Part shown: piece by piece, positions 52,653-61,304 of the stretch | Layout of the letters: every line of letters begins with the position of its first letter | Numbering within the stretch: the stretch's first letter is position 1 | Origin: Halobacillus sp. Marseille-P3879 | GTDB taxonomy: Bacteria; Bacillota; Bacilli; Bacillales; Halobacillaceae | Direction of reading: 5' to 3' | Assembly: GCF_900240285.1 (NCBI RefSeq) | Contig: NZ_OESS01000002.1 | Span: forward strand, 124,001-188,000 | Length of the DNA stretch: 64,000 bases | The notes under the pieces: generated by a model | What the model was told of the DNA's origin: nothing | The model's input: the letters and a program-made list of their open reading frames with translations, nothing else | Database searches by the model: none | Position numbers and translations under genes: made by a program

Positions 52653-53579
52653 ATGGGACGTTATATTACACAGCGTTTAGTATATATGGTTATTACAATG
52701 TTTTTGATTGCTACGTTTACGTTCTTCTTAATGAAGTTTCTACCGGGAACACCGCTAAGTTCGGCCGATAGGTTATCAGAGGAACAACAGGCCATTGTAT
52801 TAGCTAAATACGGCTTGGACGAACCCATTCCTGTTCAATATTTCAACTACATGGTCAATTTGCTGCAAGGAGATATGGGGGTTTCTTTTCAATTTGATAA
52901 TCGGGAAGTGACTACGATTATATTAGATCGAATAGGTCCTTCATTGCAGTTAGGCTTTCAAGCAATGGTGATCGGTACAATTTTAGGCATGTTGCTAGGT
53001 TTAGTTTCAGCCATTTATCATAATGGAGTGCTCGACTACGGATCTACTTTCACTGCGGTAATAGGGCAGTCTATTCCATCCTTTGTATTTGCAGGGATTC
53101 TTCAGTATTTCGTTGGCGTAAAGCTAGGATGGTTTCCGGTGGCTCTATGGGGAACATGGCAGCACACAGTATTGCCGACGATTGCCTTAGCAATATTTCC
53201 GCTGGCCATAGCAGCCCGTTTTATGCGAACAGAGATGCTCGAAGTGATGGGATCGGATTATATTACAACTGCTCGTGCTAAAGGGGTAAACAAATTTGGT
53301 GTTGTATTTAAGCATGGAGTTCGGAACGCATTAATTCCTTTAATCACAGTTCTCGGGCCACTTGCCATTGGTTTAATGACAGGTACTCTCGTAATTGAAA
53401 ACATTTTTGCTGTACCAGGGATTGGCGAACAATTCGTTAAATCAATCAATACGAACGACTACCCAATTATCATGGGCACAACTTTGTTTTTCGCAATATT
53501 TTTCATCCTTATCGTTCTGATTATTGACTTGCTTTATGGAGTCATCGATCCGAGAATTCGACTTGCAGAAGGAGAGTAG
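52653..53579 (+). CDS. oppB: Oligopeptide ABC transporter permease OppB
   Basis: 308 residues, six transmembrane helices. The EAA-type loop ITTARAKGVNKFGVVFKHGVR contacts the ATPases. TQRLVYMVITMFLIATFTFFL is the N-terminal helix. GGAGGTG precedes the ATG; oppC begins 8 bp after the stop. Confidence 0.95.
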   Translation: MGRYITQRLVYMVITMFLIATFTFFLMKFLPGTPLSSADRLSEEQQAIVLAKYGLDEPIPVQYFNYMVNLLQGDMGVSFQFDNREVTTIILDRIGPSLQLGFQAMVIGTILGMLLGLVSAIYHNGVLDYGSTFTAVIGQSIPSFVFAGILQYFVGVKLGWFPVALWGTWQHTVLPTIALAIFPLAIAARFMRTEMLEVMGSDYITTARAKGVNKFGVVFKHGVRNALIPLITVLGPLAIGLMTGTLVIENIFAVPGIGEQFVKSINTNDYPIIMGTTLFFAIFFILIVLIIDLLYGVIDPRIRLAEGE

Positions 53580-53587
53580 TACCTATT

Positions 53588-54721
53588 ATGGAAAATCATA
53601 AACCTAATAAGGATTTATTCGTACCCGTAGATACGAGAGATGATGACAGCGAAAAAATAAGCCGGCCCAGCTTATCTTTCTGGAAGGATTCATTTATCCG
53701 TCTTCGTAAAAACACTGGGGCAATGATCGGTTTAGTTGTCTTGATCGTTTTAATTGCAATGGCTGCGTTCGGTCCTTCAATGAATGAATACGACCAGTTT
53801 GAACAGGATCTTTCAAGAGCTAAGATGCCACCTAAAGTGGAAGGGCTTGGCTGGTTAGGAATGGACGGTACATTAAGCACGGTTCAAAGTCATGCTTCGC
53901 TTGACCAGGCTGAAACGAATGCGATGATGCGCTTTAACAACGATGAAGACTATATTGAAACGACCGTATTAAACGATGGTTCCAATGGTGAGCCAGCCGA
54001 AGTAGAAGCTGTGTATGATGTATATGCGGCTAAGGATATGGAAGACCAAAACTTCTGGTTTGGAACAGACGGTCTGGGACGAGACTTATGGACAAGAGCA
54101 TGGGAAGGTACACGTATCTCGTTATATATTGCCTTCTTAGCTGCGGCTATTGACATGATTATCGGGGTCGCTTACGGCGGGATTTCAGCTTATTATGGTG
54201 GTCGTGTCGATAACTATATGCAGCGTTTTATTGAAATACTCGTTGGTGTACCAAACCTCGTTATTGTAATTTTGATGATTTTGATACTCGATCCTGGGAT
54301 TCTCTCCATCACGATCGCTTTGACGATAACCGGGTGGATATCAATGGCCCGTATAGTCAGGGGGCAGATTCTTAAGTTAAAAAATCAGGAATTTGTCCTG
54401 GCTTCAAGAACATTGGGAGCACCTGACGGAAGAATCTTAAGGAAGCATTTAATCCCTAACGTTTTAGGATTAATTATTATAAACACGATGTTTACGATAC
54501 CGTCAGCCATTTTCTTCGAAGCATTTCTGAGCTTTATAGGTCTGGGGCTGCCTACACCATTAGCTTCACTAGGTACGTTGGTGGAAGATGGATTCCAGTC
54601 TCTGCAGATCTATCCACATATTTTGTTATTCCCGGCTGTAATTATTTCCTTAATTATGATCGCGTTTAACATGCTTGCTGATGGTTTACGAGATGCTTTT
54701 GATCCTAAGATGCGCGAATAG
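53588..54721 (+). CDS. oppC: Oligopeptide ABC transporter permease OppC with enlarged first loop
   Basis: 377 residues, longer than B. subtilis OppC (about 305). After TM1 (~44-62) there is an acidic insertion (~90-150, with DEDYIETTVLND and EVEAVYDVYAAKD) before the usual FWFGTDGLGRDLWTR. The remaining helices and EAA loop (VLASRTLGAPDGRILRKHL) are normal. The insertion faces outside and could contact OppA. Confidence 0.94.
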   Translation: MENHKPNKDLFVPVDTRDDDSEKISRPSLSFWKDSFIRLRKNTGAMIGLVVLIVLIAMAAFGPSMNEYDQFEQDLSRAKMPPKVEGLGWLGMDGTLSTVQSHASLDQAETNAMMRFNNDEDYIETTVLNDGSNGEPAEVEAVYDVYAAKDMEDQNFWFGTDGLGRDLWTRAWEGTRISLYIAFLAAAIDMIIGVAYGGISAYYGGRVDNYMQRFIEILVGVPNLVIVILMILILDPGILSITIALTITGWISMARIVRGQILKLKNQEFVLASRTLGAPDGRILRKHLIPNVLGLIIINTMFTIPSAIFFEAFLSFIGLGLPTPLASLGTLVEDGFQSLQIYPHILLFPAVIISLIMIAFNMLADGLRDAFDPKMRE

Positions 54722-54737
54722 GAGGCAGGTGGACAAT

Positions 54738-55793
54738 ATGGAAAAATTATTAGACGTTAAAAACATGCACGTATCTTTTGACACCTACGGCGGTGAAGTA
54801 CAGGCTGTACGGGGCGTTAATTTTAGTTTAAATAAAGGCGAGACCCTTGCGATTGTAGGAGAGTCAGGTTCAGGGAAATCTGTTACGACCAAAGCGTTGA
54901 TGAAGCTGATTCCTATGCCGCCTGGACGTATTAAAGAGGGAGAGATCCTCTTTGAAGGACGGGACCTTACAAAGTTAAGTGAAAAGGAAATGCAGAAAAT
55001 CCGAGGAAAAGATATATCAATGATTTTCCAGGATCCAATGACATCTCTTAACCCGACGATGAAAGTCGGAAACCAAATTGCAGAAGGATTAATCAAACAC
55101 CAAAAAATGAGTAAGTCTCAAGCAAAAGCCCGCGTTATTGAGCTTTTAGAATTAGTAGGAATTCCAGATGCCGAGAATCGAATGAAGCAATACCCACACC
55201 AGTTTTCCGGCGGGATGCGGCAGCGTGTTGTTGTTGCGATTGCTCTTGCTTGTAATCCTAAACTGCTCATTGCGGACGAGCCGACAACTGCGCTAGATGT
55301 AACGATCCAGGCTCAAATACTTGAATTAATGAAAGATATCCAGAAAAAGACTGAATCAGGAATTATCTTTATTACTCACGATCTCGGAGTCGTTGCGAAT
55401 GTGGCCGACCGTGTAGCCGTTATGTATGCAGGCAGAATTGTTGAGATAGGGACAGTGGATGATATTTTCTACAACCCTAAACATCCATATACCTGGGGAC
55501 TCTTAGGGTCTATGCCGTCGTTGGATGCTGAGGTATCAGAATTATATGCAATTCCAGGCTCGCCGCCAGATTTGCTGAACCCTCCTAAAGGAGATGCTTT
55601 TGCTCCACGCAATCAGTATGCGATGCAGATTGACAGGGAGCAGGAACCGCCAATGTTTAAAGTATCCGACTCTCATTATGCAGCTACCTGGCTGTTGCAT
55701 GAGCACGCACCGGACATTGATCCCCCGGAGGCTATTAAGAAGCGGATGACTGCAATGACTTCTGCGGTAAACGGGAAAGGTGAGCGTGTATGA
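54738..55793 (+). CDS. oppD: Oligopeptide ABC transporter ATPase OppD
   Basis: 351 residues. Walker A GESGSGKSVTTK, signature QFSGGMRQRV, Walker B LLIADEPTTALD, and the C-terminal oligopeptide-type extension (PGSPPDLLNPPKGDAFAPRN). Start at 54738 with AGGAGG and GGTGG upstream; an in-frame ATG at 54675 lies inside oppC. Stop overlaps oppF by 4 bases. Confidence 0.95.
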   Translation: MEKLLDVKNMHVSFDTYGGEVQAVRGVNFSLNKGETLAIVGESGSGKSVTTKALMKLIPMPPGRIKEGEILFEGRDLTKLSEKEMQKIRGKDISMIFQDPMTSLNPTMKVGNQIAEGLIKHQKMSKSQAKARVIELLELVGIPDAENRMKQYPHQFSGGMRQRVVVAIALACNPKLLIADEPTTALDVTIQAQILELMKDIQKKTESGIIFITHDLGVVANVADRVAVMYAGRIVEIGTVDDIFYNPKHPYTWGLLGSMPSLDAEVSELYAIPGSPPDLLNPPKGDAFAPRNQYAMQIDREQEPPMFKVSDSHYAATWLLHEHAPDIDPPEAIKKRMTAMTSAVNGKGERV

Positions 55794-56728
55794 GCGAAGA
55801 AAAATTATTAGAAATAAAAAATTTAAAACAGCATTTCAAAACCGGCCGTCATAGTGTTGTTAAGGCTGTTGACGGTATCAGCTTTGATATTCATAAAGGA
55901 GAGACTTTTGGACTGGTTGGTGAATCAGGATGTGGAAAGTCGACTACAGGAAGAAGTATCATACGTTTATATGACGCCACAGAGGGTGAAGTCAATTTTA
56001 AGGGGGAAAACGTTCACGGGAAAAAGACGCGTGATCAGTTGAAGAAATTCAATAGAGAAATGCAGATGATCTTTCAGGACCCATATGCATCGCTAAACCC
56101 TCGTATGAAAGTCGCTGATATCATTGCTGAAGGTATGGATATTCACGGTCTTGAAACTAATGAAAAAGCAAGGAAAGCTAAAGTTGAAGAACTACTGGAA
56201 ACAGTAGGACTTAATAAAGAGCATGCAAACCGCTATCCTCATGAATTTAGTGGTGGACAGCGTCAGCGTATTGGAATTGCCAGAGCTCTGGCGGTTGACC
56301 CATCCTTTATTATTGCCGATGAACCAATTTCAGCCCTTGATGTATCTATTCAGGCTCAAGTCGTAAACCTTTTAAAGCAGCTTCAAAAAGATAAAGGTTT
56401 AACTTATCTATTCATCGCCCATGATTTATCAATGGTTAAATATATCAGTGATCGCATCGGGGTTATGTATTTTGGGAAAATGGTAGAACTTGCGGATGCA
56501 GATGAATTATACCGTAATCCAATTCATCCGTATACACAATCTCTGCTTTCAGCTATTCCTTTACCTGACCCTGTTTACGAACGATCCCGCGAACGTTTTA
56601 CGTACGATCCAAATGATCATGATACAAGTGAAGAACCTGAGTTCAGGGAGGTTAGTCCAGATCATTGGGTGCTTTGTACAACGAAAGAATTTGAACACTA
56701 TCGAAGAGAATATAACACGGTAAAATAA
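55790..56728 (+). CDS. oppF: Oligopeptide ABC transporter ATPase OppF
   Basis: 312 residues. Walker A GESGCGKSTTGR, signature EFSGGQRQRIG, Walker B FIIADEPISALD. Partner of OppD; last gene of the opp cluster, closed by a terminator. ATGA overlap with oppD. Confidence 0.95.
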   Translation: MSEEKLLEIKNLKQHFKTGRHSVVKAVDGISFDIHKGETFGLVGESGCGKSTTGRSIIRLYDATEGEVNFKGENVHGKKTRDQLKKFNREMQMIFQDPYASLNPRMKVADIIAEGMDIHGLETNEKARKAKVEELLETVGLNKEHANRYPHEFSGGQRQRIGIARALAVDPSFIIADEPISALDVSIQAQVVNLLKQLQKDKGLTYLFIAHDLSMVKYISDRIGVMYFGKMVELADADELYRNPIHPYTQSLLSAIPLPDPVYERSRERFTYDPNDHDTSEEPEFREVSPDHWVLCTTKEFEHYRREYNTVK

Positions 56729-56737
56729 GATCCAGTG

Positions 56738-56766
56738 GGACCTTACTTAGGTAAGGTCCTTTTATT
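56738..56766 (+). terminator. Terminator of the opp operon
   Basis: GGACCTTAC/GTAAGGTCC with loop TTAG and TTTTATTT. Confidence 0.87.
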
Positions 56767-56908
56767 TATAAATACTCAGACTGTCGGAATGGGCATTTGG
56801 TAACATTATGAAAAAATTGACTAAAAAATGAACTTATAGTCTATTCATGGAAGTTATCTCTCTATATAATGGAAATAGAAATAAAAATGGAAGTGGGAGA
56901 AGGTAGGA

Positions 56909-58114
56909 ATGGGGAAATTACATATTAGAAAAGTCATTTTTGCTGGCTTAATTGCTTTTGCAGCTACGTTTTTTGTACATAACTTAGAAGCATCTGCACA
57001 AAAAAATGCTCAGGAACATAGTGGGAAGAACATTTATCTCCAATCGCTCGATGTGCCTGACCGAATTGCGAGATTTGTGTTTGATGCAGGGTTTGATTTT
57101 GAATATCCTGATTCAGTAAGAGGAATTTACGTGACGGGTCCTTCGGCGGGCGGAGAGAAAATGGAGGAATTGACGGAACTTGTTGATACAACAGACCTGA
57201 ATGCCATGGTGATTGATGTAAAGGAAGATCACGGCAATATTTCGTTTGAACCGCCGGAAGATTCTCCTTATGCGGATATTGCAGAACCTTACATAGACGA
57301 CCCGCAGAAGATGCTTAAAGAGCTTGAGAAGAAAGGAATTTATCCGATTGCCCGTGTGGTTGTATTTAAAGACAGTCTGCTCGCTGAGGAGCGACCGGAC
57401 CTTTCTTTCCAGCAAAATGGGGAAGTGTGGAAAAACAGTCGTAATGAAGCTTTTGTGAACCCATTTGAGAAAGAAGTTTGGGAATATAATTTGGAAATTG
57501 CTAAAATGGCAGCTGAAATCGGATTCCAAGAAATTCAATTTGATTATGTTCGGTTTCCTGAAGGTTTTGAAAACAGGGATGAAGAGTTAGAGTATAGTGA
57601 AGGTGACTATGCAGATTCCGAAGAGAACAATGTTAAAAAAAGAGTAAGTGCTGTTACCGATTTTGTGAAATATGCACGTGAGGATCTAAGTGATTATGAT
57701 GTTGATGTCTCTGTTGATATATTTGGGTATTCAGCAACGATCGAAGAGTCCCCGGGTATAGGACAGAACTTCTCGAAGATTTCAGCCAATGTGGATGTTA
57801 TTTCGTCGATGATTTATCCCAGTCACTGGGGGCCATATTTTGGAATTGATAAACCTGACTCTGAACCTTACAGGATTATTGATGAATATGCTCAAGTAGA
57901 GAATCAAATTTTGGAAGATTTAGAAGATCCGCCTGTTTCAAGACCCTGGCTTCAAGATTTTGAAGCTCCATGGCTGTATTCCGGGGACACTTTTCAATAT
58001 GGAAAAGCAGAGGTTGAAGATCAAATTCGTGCTTTACAAGACAACGGAATTGAAGAGTATTTAATCTGGAACGCTTCTAATAATTATACGGAAGGCGTGG
58101 ATTACACGCCTTAA
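56909..58114 (+). CDS. Putative exported glycoside hydrolase (DUF4015)
   Basis: 401 residues: signal peptide (~1-30, IRKVIFAGLIAFAATFFVHN), then a TIM-barrel-like domain beginning SVRGIYVTGPSAGG with NAMVIDVKEDHGNISFEP, FQEIQFDYVRFPEG and SSMIYPSHWG, the DUF4015 signature. Acidic residues in FDYVRFPEG and IDVKED are candidate catalytic ones. Substrate unknown, presumably a cell-wall or extracellular polysaccharide. Monocistronic between opp and yjbC. Confidence 0.87.
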   Translation: MGKLHIRKVIFAGLIAFAATFFVHNLEASAQKNAQEHSGKNIYLQSLDVPDRIARFVFDAGFDFEYPDSVRGIYVTGPSAGGEKMEELTELVDTTDLNAMVIDVKEDHGNISFEPPEDSPYADIAEPYIDDPQKMLKELEKKGIYPIARVVVFKDSLLAEERPDLSFQQNGEVWKNSRNEAFVNPFEKEVWEYNLEIAKMAAEIGFQEIQFDYVRFPEGFENRDEELEYSEGDYADSEENNVKKRVSAVTDFVKYAREDLSDYDVDVSVDIFGYSATIEESPGIGQNFSKISANVDVISSMIYPSHWGPYFGIDKPDSEPYRIIDEYAQVENQILEDLEDPPVSRPWLQDFEAPWLYSGDTFQYGKAEVEDQIRALQDNGIEEYLIWNASNNYTEGVDYTP

Positions 58115-58123
58115 CTTCAAGAA

Positions 58124-58150
58124 AAGCACTGGATAACCGGTGCTTTTTTT
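58124..58150 (+). terminator. Terminator after the DUF4015 gene
   Basis: AAGCACTGG/CCGGTGCTT (one T-G pair) with loop ATAA and TTTTTTT. Confidence 0.85.
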
Positions 58151-58239
58151 GCTCACACTATTGGAAGACTTCACCGTTATTTAACAATAAAATAAGAATC
58201 AGTTATAATAGTACTATACTTTGATAAGGGAGTAGATCA

Positions 58240-58824
58240 ATGAGTTGGTATAAGAAATTGAAGCAATATTTCCCGGTAGAGGAAATGAAATCCGAGGAAC
58301 ACATGGAAACTTTACTCAAAGAAAAAAGTGATGTCTATTACAAAGATGAAAGTGATAATCATGTGTTGATGTATGCAGAATTTGACTCTTTTATTTTTAT
58401 CGATTATGTATACGTTTCCACGAATGCTAGAGGTCAGGGCCTGGGTCATCAATTGATTGAAAAAATGAAGGCGAAAGAAAAACCGATTATATTGGAAGTT
58501 GAGCCTGTAGATTATGATGATACGGATACAGCAAAACGGCTTCACTTTTATCAGCGTGAAGGCTTTAAGCATGCTCAATCAATCGGATATACGCGTCGTT
58601 CTTTAGCAACGAATGAACCTACCCCAATGGAAATCCTCTATTGGTCTCCTGAAGACGCAACAGAAGAAGAGATTTATGAACAGATGAAACAAATGTATGA
58701 AGAAATTCATACGTATAAAGACAGTGAATTTTATGGTAAATCCTATCAACCGGTTGAAGAGGTTCTTACCCTCGATGAAGATCGAAATGCAAATGATATT
58801 TTAAAAGATTTAAAACGTTCATAA
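58240..58824 (+). CDS. yjbC: GNAT acetyltransferase YjbC
   Basis: 194 residues with the acetyl-CoA-binding motif VSTNARGQGLGHQLIEKM. The C-terminal part is an extra helical region rich in Glu. In B. subtilis yjbC precedes spx and is transcribed with it under several sigma factors; here a hairpin separates them. Substrate unknown. Confidence 0.9.
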   Translation: MSWYKKLKQYFPVEEMKSEEHMETLLKEKSDVYYKDESDNHVLMYAEFDSFIFIDYVYVSTNARGQGLGHQLIEKMKAKEKPIILEVEPVDYDDTDTAKRLHFYQREGFKHAQSIGYTRRSLATNEPTPMEILYWSPEDATEEEIYEQMKQMYEEIHTYKDSEFYGKSYQPVEEVLTLDEDRNANDILKDLKRS

Positions 58825-58827
58825 AGT

Positions 58828-58861
58828 GAAAATCCCTGACCTGACACAGGCAGGGATTTTC
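58828..58861 (+). terminator. Terminator after yjbC
   Basis: An 11-bp stem GAAAATCCCTG/CAGGGATTTTC, with an internal CCTG/CAGG. It is followed by TTTTC and a second inverted repeat, CATTTTCAA/TTGAAAATG, at 58861-58885. Confidence 0.85.
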
Positions 58862-59015
58862 ATTTTCAATGTGTAGTTGAAAATGAAAAACTTCACAAAT
58901 AAATTCAGGAACAGGTTTGAAAACAACTTATATTGGGTAAATATAAAGTATATGCCTGCTGTACGTAAAAATATTGTAAATGAAAGCCTTTTACCTCCGG
59001 ACATATAGATTTTAG

Positions 59016-59063
59016 TTGACAAATGTGTTATAGTAAGAATATGAAATTAGATTATACTAATTT
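59016..59063 (+). promoter_or_regulatory. spx promoter with inverted repeat at the start site
   Basis: TTGACA (59016-59021), 18-bp spacer, TATGAA (59040-59045). AAATTAG-ATTATA-CTAATTT (59044-59063) is a perfect 7-6-7 inverted repeat overlapping the -10 and start. In B. subtilis the spx promoter is repressed by PerR and YodB in this position; the factor here is not identified. Confidence 0.6.
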
Positions 59064-59121
59064 TAATTAAGAGATTGTTTAAAAAAGACCCATAATAAAT
59101 TTCGAGGAGTGAAGTATCTGT

Positions 59122-59517
59122 ATGGTAACACTTTATACCTCACCAAGTTGTACATCATGTCGCAAGGCAAAAGCGTGGCTTGAAGAGCATAATATTCCTT
59201 ATACGGAAAGAAACATTTTTTCAGAGTCTTTAACACTTGATGAAATTAAAGAAATCTTGAGAATGACTGAAGATGGTACTGAGGAGATCATTTCCACTCG
59301 TTCAAAAGTGTTCCAGAAATTGAAGGTTGATTTTGATCAGCTTCCGATGCAGGATCTATTTGATTTAATCCAAGAAAACCCAGGACTGCTTCGGCGTCCA
59401 ATTATCATTGACGATAAGCGTTTGCAAGTTGGGTATAACGAAGATGAGATCCGCCGCTTTTTACCTAGAAGCGTACGGACTTTTCAGCTTAAAGAAGCAC
59501 AGCGCTTAGTTAATTAA
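59122..59517 (+). CDS. spx: Transcriptional regulator Spx
   Basis: 131 residues, ArsC-like fold. Redox CxxC switch is Cys10-Cys13 in [10 protein letters not shown], and the RPI motif RRPIIID is present. Binds RNA polymerase alpha subunit and controls thiol-stress genes; normally degraded by ClpXP with YjbH. GAGGAGTG precedes the ATG. Next to mecA as in B. subtilis. Confidence 0.96.
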   Translation: MVTLYTSPSCTSCRKAKAWLEEHNIPYTERNIFSESLTLDEIKEILRMTEDGTEEIISTRSKVFQKLKVDFDQLPMQDLFDLIQENPGLLRRPIIIDDKRLQVGYNEDEIRRFLPRSVRTFQLKEAQRLVN

Positions 59518-59521
59518 ATGC

Positions 59522-59560
59522 AAAACTGTCCCGATTAAAAAATCGAGACAGTTTTTTATT
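59522..59560. terminator. Bidirectional terminator between spx and yjbE
   Basis: AAAACTGTCCCGATT/AATCGAGACAGTTTT (one mismatch) with T-runs on both sides. Confidence 0.87.
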
Positions 59561-60218
59561 TTTCCGGTAATTGTTTGTTGACCAAATACCCCGTCATTAC
59601 GGTTAAAAGAACAACGATAAATGGAATAACTGTCACTACAGGAGCTATCACTTGAAGCCATTCTTCTACATGGGGATCCTCTAAGATCATTTCTGCGGCA
59701 GTGAAAGCTAAAATACCAGCTCCAATATAGACGAGTATCGGAAATTTTTCCATTAATTTTAAAATAATTCGACTACCCCAGATTATTATGGGAACAGATA
59801 TTAATAAGCCGAAGATAACTAAGACAATGTTGCCATGGGATGCTCCAGCTATTGCTAAAACGTTATCGAATCCCATGACAATATCGGCAAAAACAATAGT
59901 CTTAATAGCTGTCAGCAAACTGTCACTGCTTTTTATCGAAGCCGATTCCTCTTCATTAATTAAGAGTTTGACGGCTATGTATATGAGGAGTAGACCGCCA
60001 ACGAGCTGTAGATAGGGGATGGCCAGTAAGTATAAGGCTATAGTAGTAAGGGCTACTCGTGATACAACAGCAAGGCCAGTCCCAATTATGATAGCTTTAT
60101 TACGCTGATGTTCAGGAAGATTCCTGCTGGCCAGGGCGATAACCACTGCATTATCGCCGCCAAGAATAATGTCTATACTGATGATAATAAATATTGGTTC
60201 AAGCATGTCCCAATTCAT
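59556..60218 (-). CDS. yjbE: TerC-family membrane protein YjbE
   Basis: 220 residues, about seven helices. The metal-site motif ILGGDNAVVIALASRNLP near residue 20 and FADIVMGFDNVLAIAGA are those of TerC/YkoY proteins, involved in metal (often manganese) export or metalation of exoenzymes. The ATG is preceded by AGGGGTG. I looked for a yybP-ykoY manganese riboswitch upstream and did not recognise one. Confidence 0.9.
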   Translation of the reverse strand: MNWDMLEPIFIIISIDIILGGDNAVVIALASRNLPEHQRNKAIIIGTGLAVVSRVALTTIALYLLAIPYLQLVGGLLLIYIAVKLLINEEESASIKSSDSLLTAIKTIVFADIVMGFDNVLAIAGASHGNIVLVIFGLLISVPIIIWGSRIILKLMEKFPILVYIGAGILAFTAAEMILEDPHVEEWLQVIAPVVTVIPFIVVLLTVMTGYLVNKQLPEK

Positions 60219-60424
60219 TGAAAAAACACCCCTCTAAGTAGTGACAAATTTCAAAAAATAAGCTAGAATAAAAAATCAACCATCCTTTTGAAAATTCAAT
60301 TAAGGCTTGGTTCTAGTTATCTGCTGATTTAAGCAATTTGTTTTCCATTTTAGATTTACTGTCATACAATATAAGTACATCAATCCTTACGCTATAAACA
60401 TCACGATGGTTGAAGCTTTGACCT

Positions 60425-60490
60425 GAAGGGTAAGGTAAGAATAAGCGACTTAGGGTTACGATCCCTTCCGCCTATTAAACGATAGAAGGG
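60425..60490 (+). promoter_or_regulatory. Possible RNA switch in the mecA leader
   Basis: CCCTTC at 60463-60468 can pair with either of two GAAGGG copies: one upstream (60425-60430) or the mecA ribosome site itself (60485-60490; 7 bp with the flanking A-T pair). The two pairings are mutually exclusive, so one form hides the ribosome site and the other exposes it. No protein or ligand is known. Confidence 0.4.
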
Positions 60491-60500
60491 AGAGAGAGAA

Positions 60501-61211
60501 ATGGAAATCGAACGCATTAATGAAAACACTGTAAAGTTTTATGTCTCCTATCATGATGTCGAACAGCTGGGCTTTGACCGCGAAGAAATCTGGTATAACC
60601 GCGAACGAAGTGAACAGCTATTTTGGGAAATGATGGATGAAGTGAATGACCAGGAAAACTTCCAAGCCGACGGCCCGCTCTGGATTCAAGTTCAAGCAAT
60701 GGACAAAGGCCTAGAAGTGATCGTTACTAAAGCGCAGGTTTCCCAAGACGGGCAAAAGCTCGAACTCCCAAGTGATGAGGGTAAATCAATTGATGTACCT
60801 GTAGACGAGAACTTAGAACATTTACTTGAAGATAAATATAATCATTCTGAATCCGATGAAGCAGCAAATAACCAGGATAGAGAAGATAATGAGCAGGAAG
60901 CGTTAGCTCCGCTTAATTTCACACTCCGTTTTCAAGAATTCGAAGATGTTATTCAATTGAGCCATTATATGGATAACAAGTCCGATCAAATTGAGCATGA
61001 ATTGTATCACTTTGAAGGTGCCTATTATTTATATATTCAGTTCAATGATGAAAATATGAGTGATGATATGCAAGAAAATATTTTAAGTCAACTAATGGAA
61101 TTTGGACATGAGTCGTCTGTGACGATTTATCGCCTACAGGAGTATGGAAAAGTTATCTTTGCCGAAAAGGCTCTTCATCAAGTAAGAGATTACTTTCCAG
61201 CCGATAAGTAA
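60501..61211 (+). CDS. mecA: Adaptor protein MecA
   Basis: 236 residues. N-terminal substrate-binding domain (MEIERINENTVKFYVSYHDVEQLGF), a very acidic linker (~115-140) and a C-terminal ClpC-binding domain (FTLRFQEFEDVIQLSHYM ... SSVTIYRLQEYGKVI). Delivers ComK and other proteins to ClpCP. Slightly longer than B. subtilis MecA (218). GAAGGGAG precedes the ATG. The ComK in this window lacks the usual MecA-recognition tail. Confidence 0.94.
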   Translation: MEIERINENTVKFYVSYHDVEQLGFDREEIWYNRERSEQLFWEMMDEVNDQENFQADGPLWIQVQAMDKGLEVIVTKAQVSQDGQKLELPSDEGKSIDVPVDENLEHLLEDKYNHSESDEAANNQDREDNEQEALAPLNFTLRFQEFEDVIQLSHYMDNKSDQIEHELYHFEGAYYLYIQFNDENMSDDMQENILSQLMEFGHESSVTIYRLQEYGKVIFAEKALHQVRDYFPADK

Positions 61212-61213
61212 CG

Positions 61214-61242
61214 GCACACTCGCATAGAGTGTGCTTTTTTTT
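61214..61242 (+). terminator. Terminator after mecA
   Basis: GCACACTC/GAGTGTGC with loop GCATA and eight T. Confidence 0.92.
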
Positions 61243-61304
61243 GTGAAAAGAAAGGGTTTTTGCATTATTTGTCGAATAGTTATTATAGGAAGAGGAGGTG
61301 TTAT

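Noticed and set aside
58861-58885. CATTTTCAA/TTGAAAATG inverted repeat after yjbC
   Set aside because: Likely a second part of the terminator region; AT-rich and without further context.
58819-59022. A 67-residue minus-strand frame between yjbC and spx
   Set aside because: It spans the yjbC terminator and spx promoter, has no family match, and consists of low-complexity hydrophobic residues.
60219-60424. A yybP-ykoY manganese riboswitch before yjbE
   Set aside because: The conserved core sequences of that riboswitch were not recognised on the minus strand.
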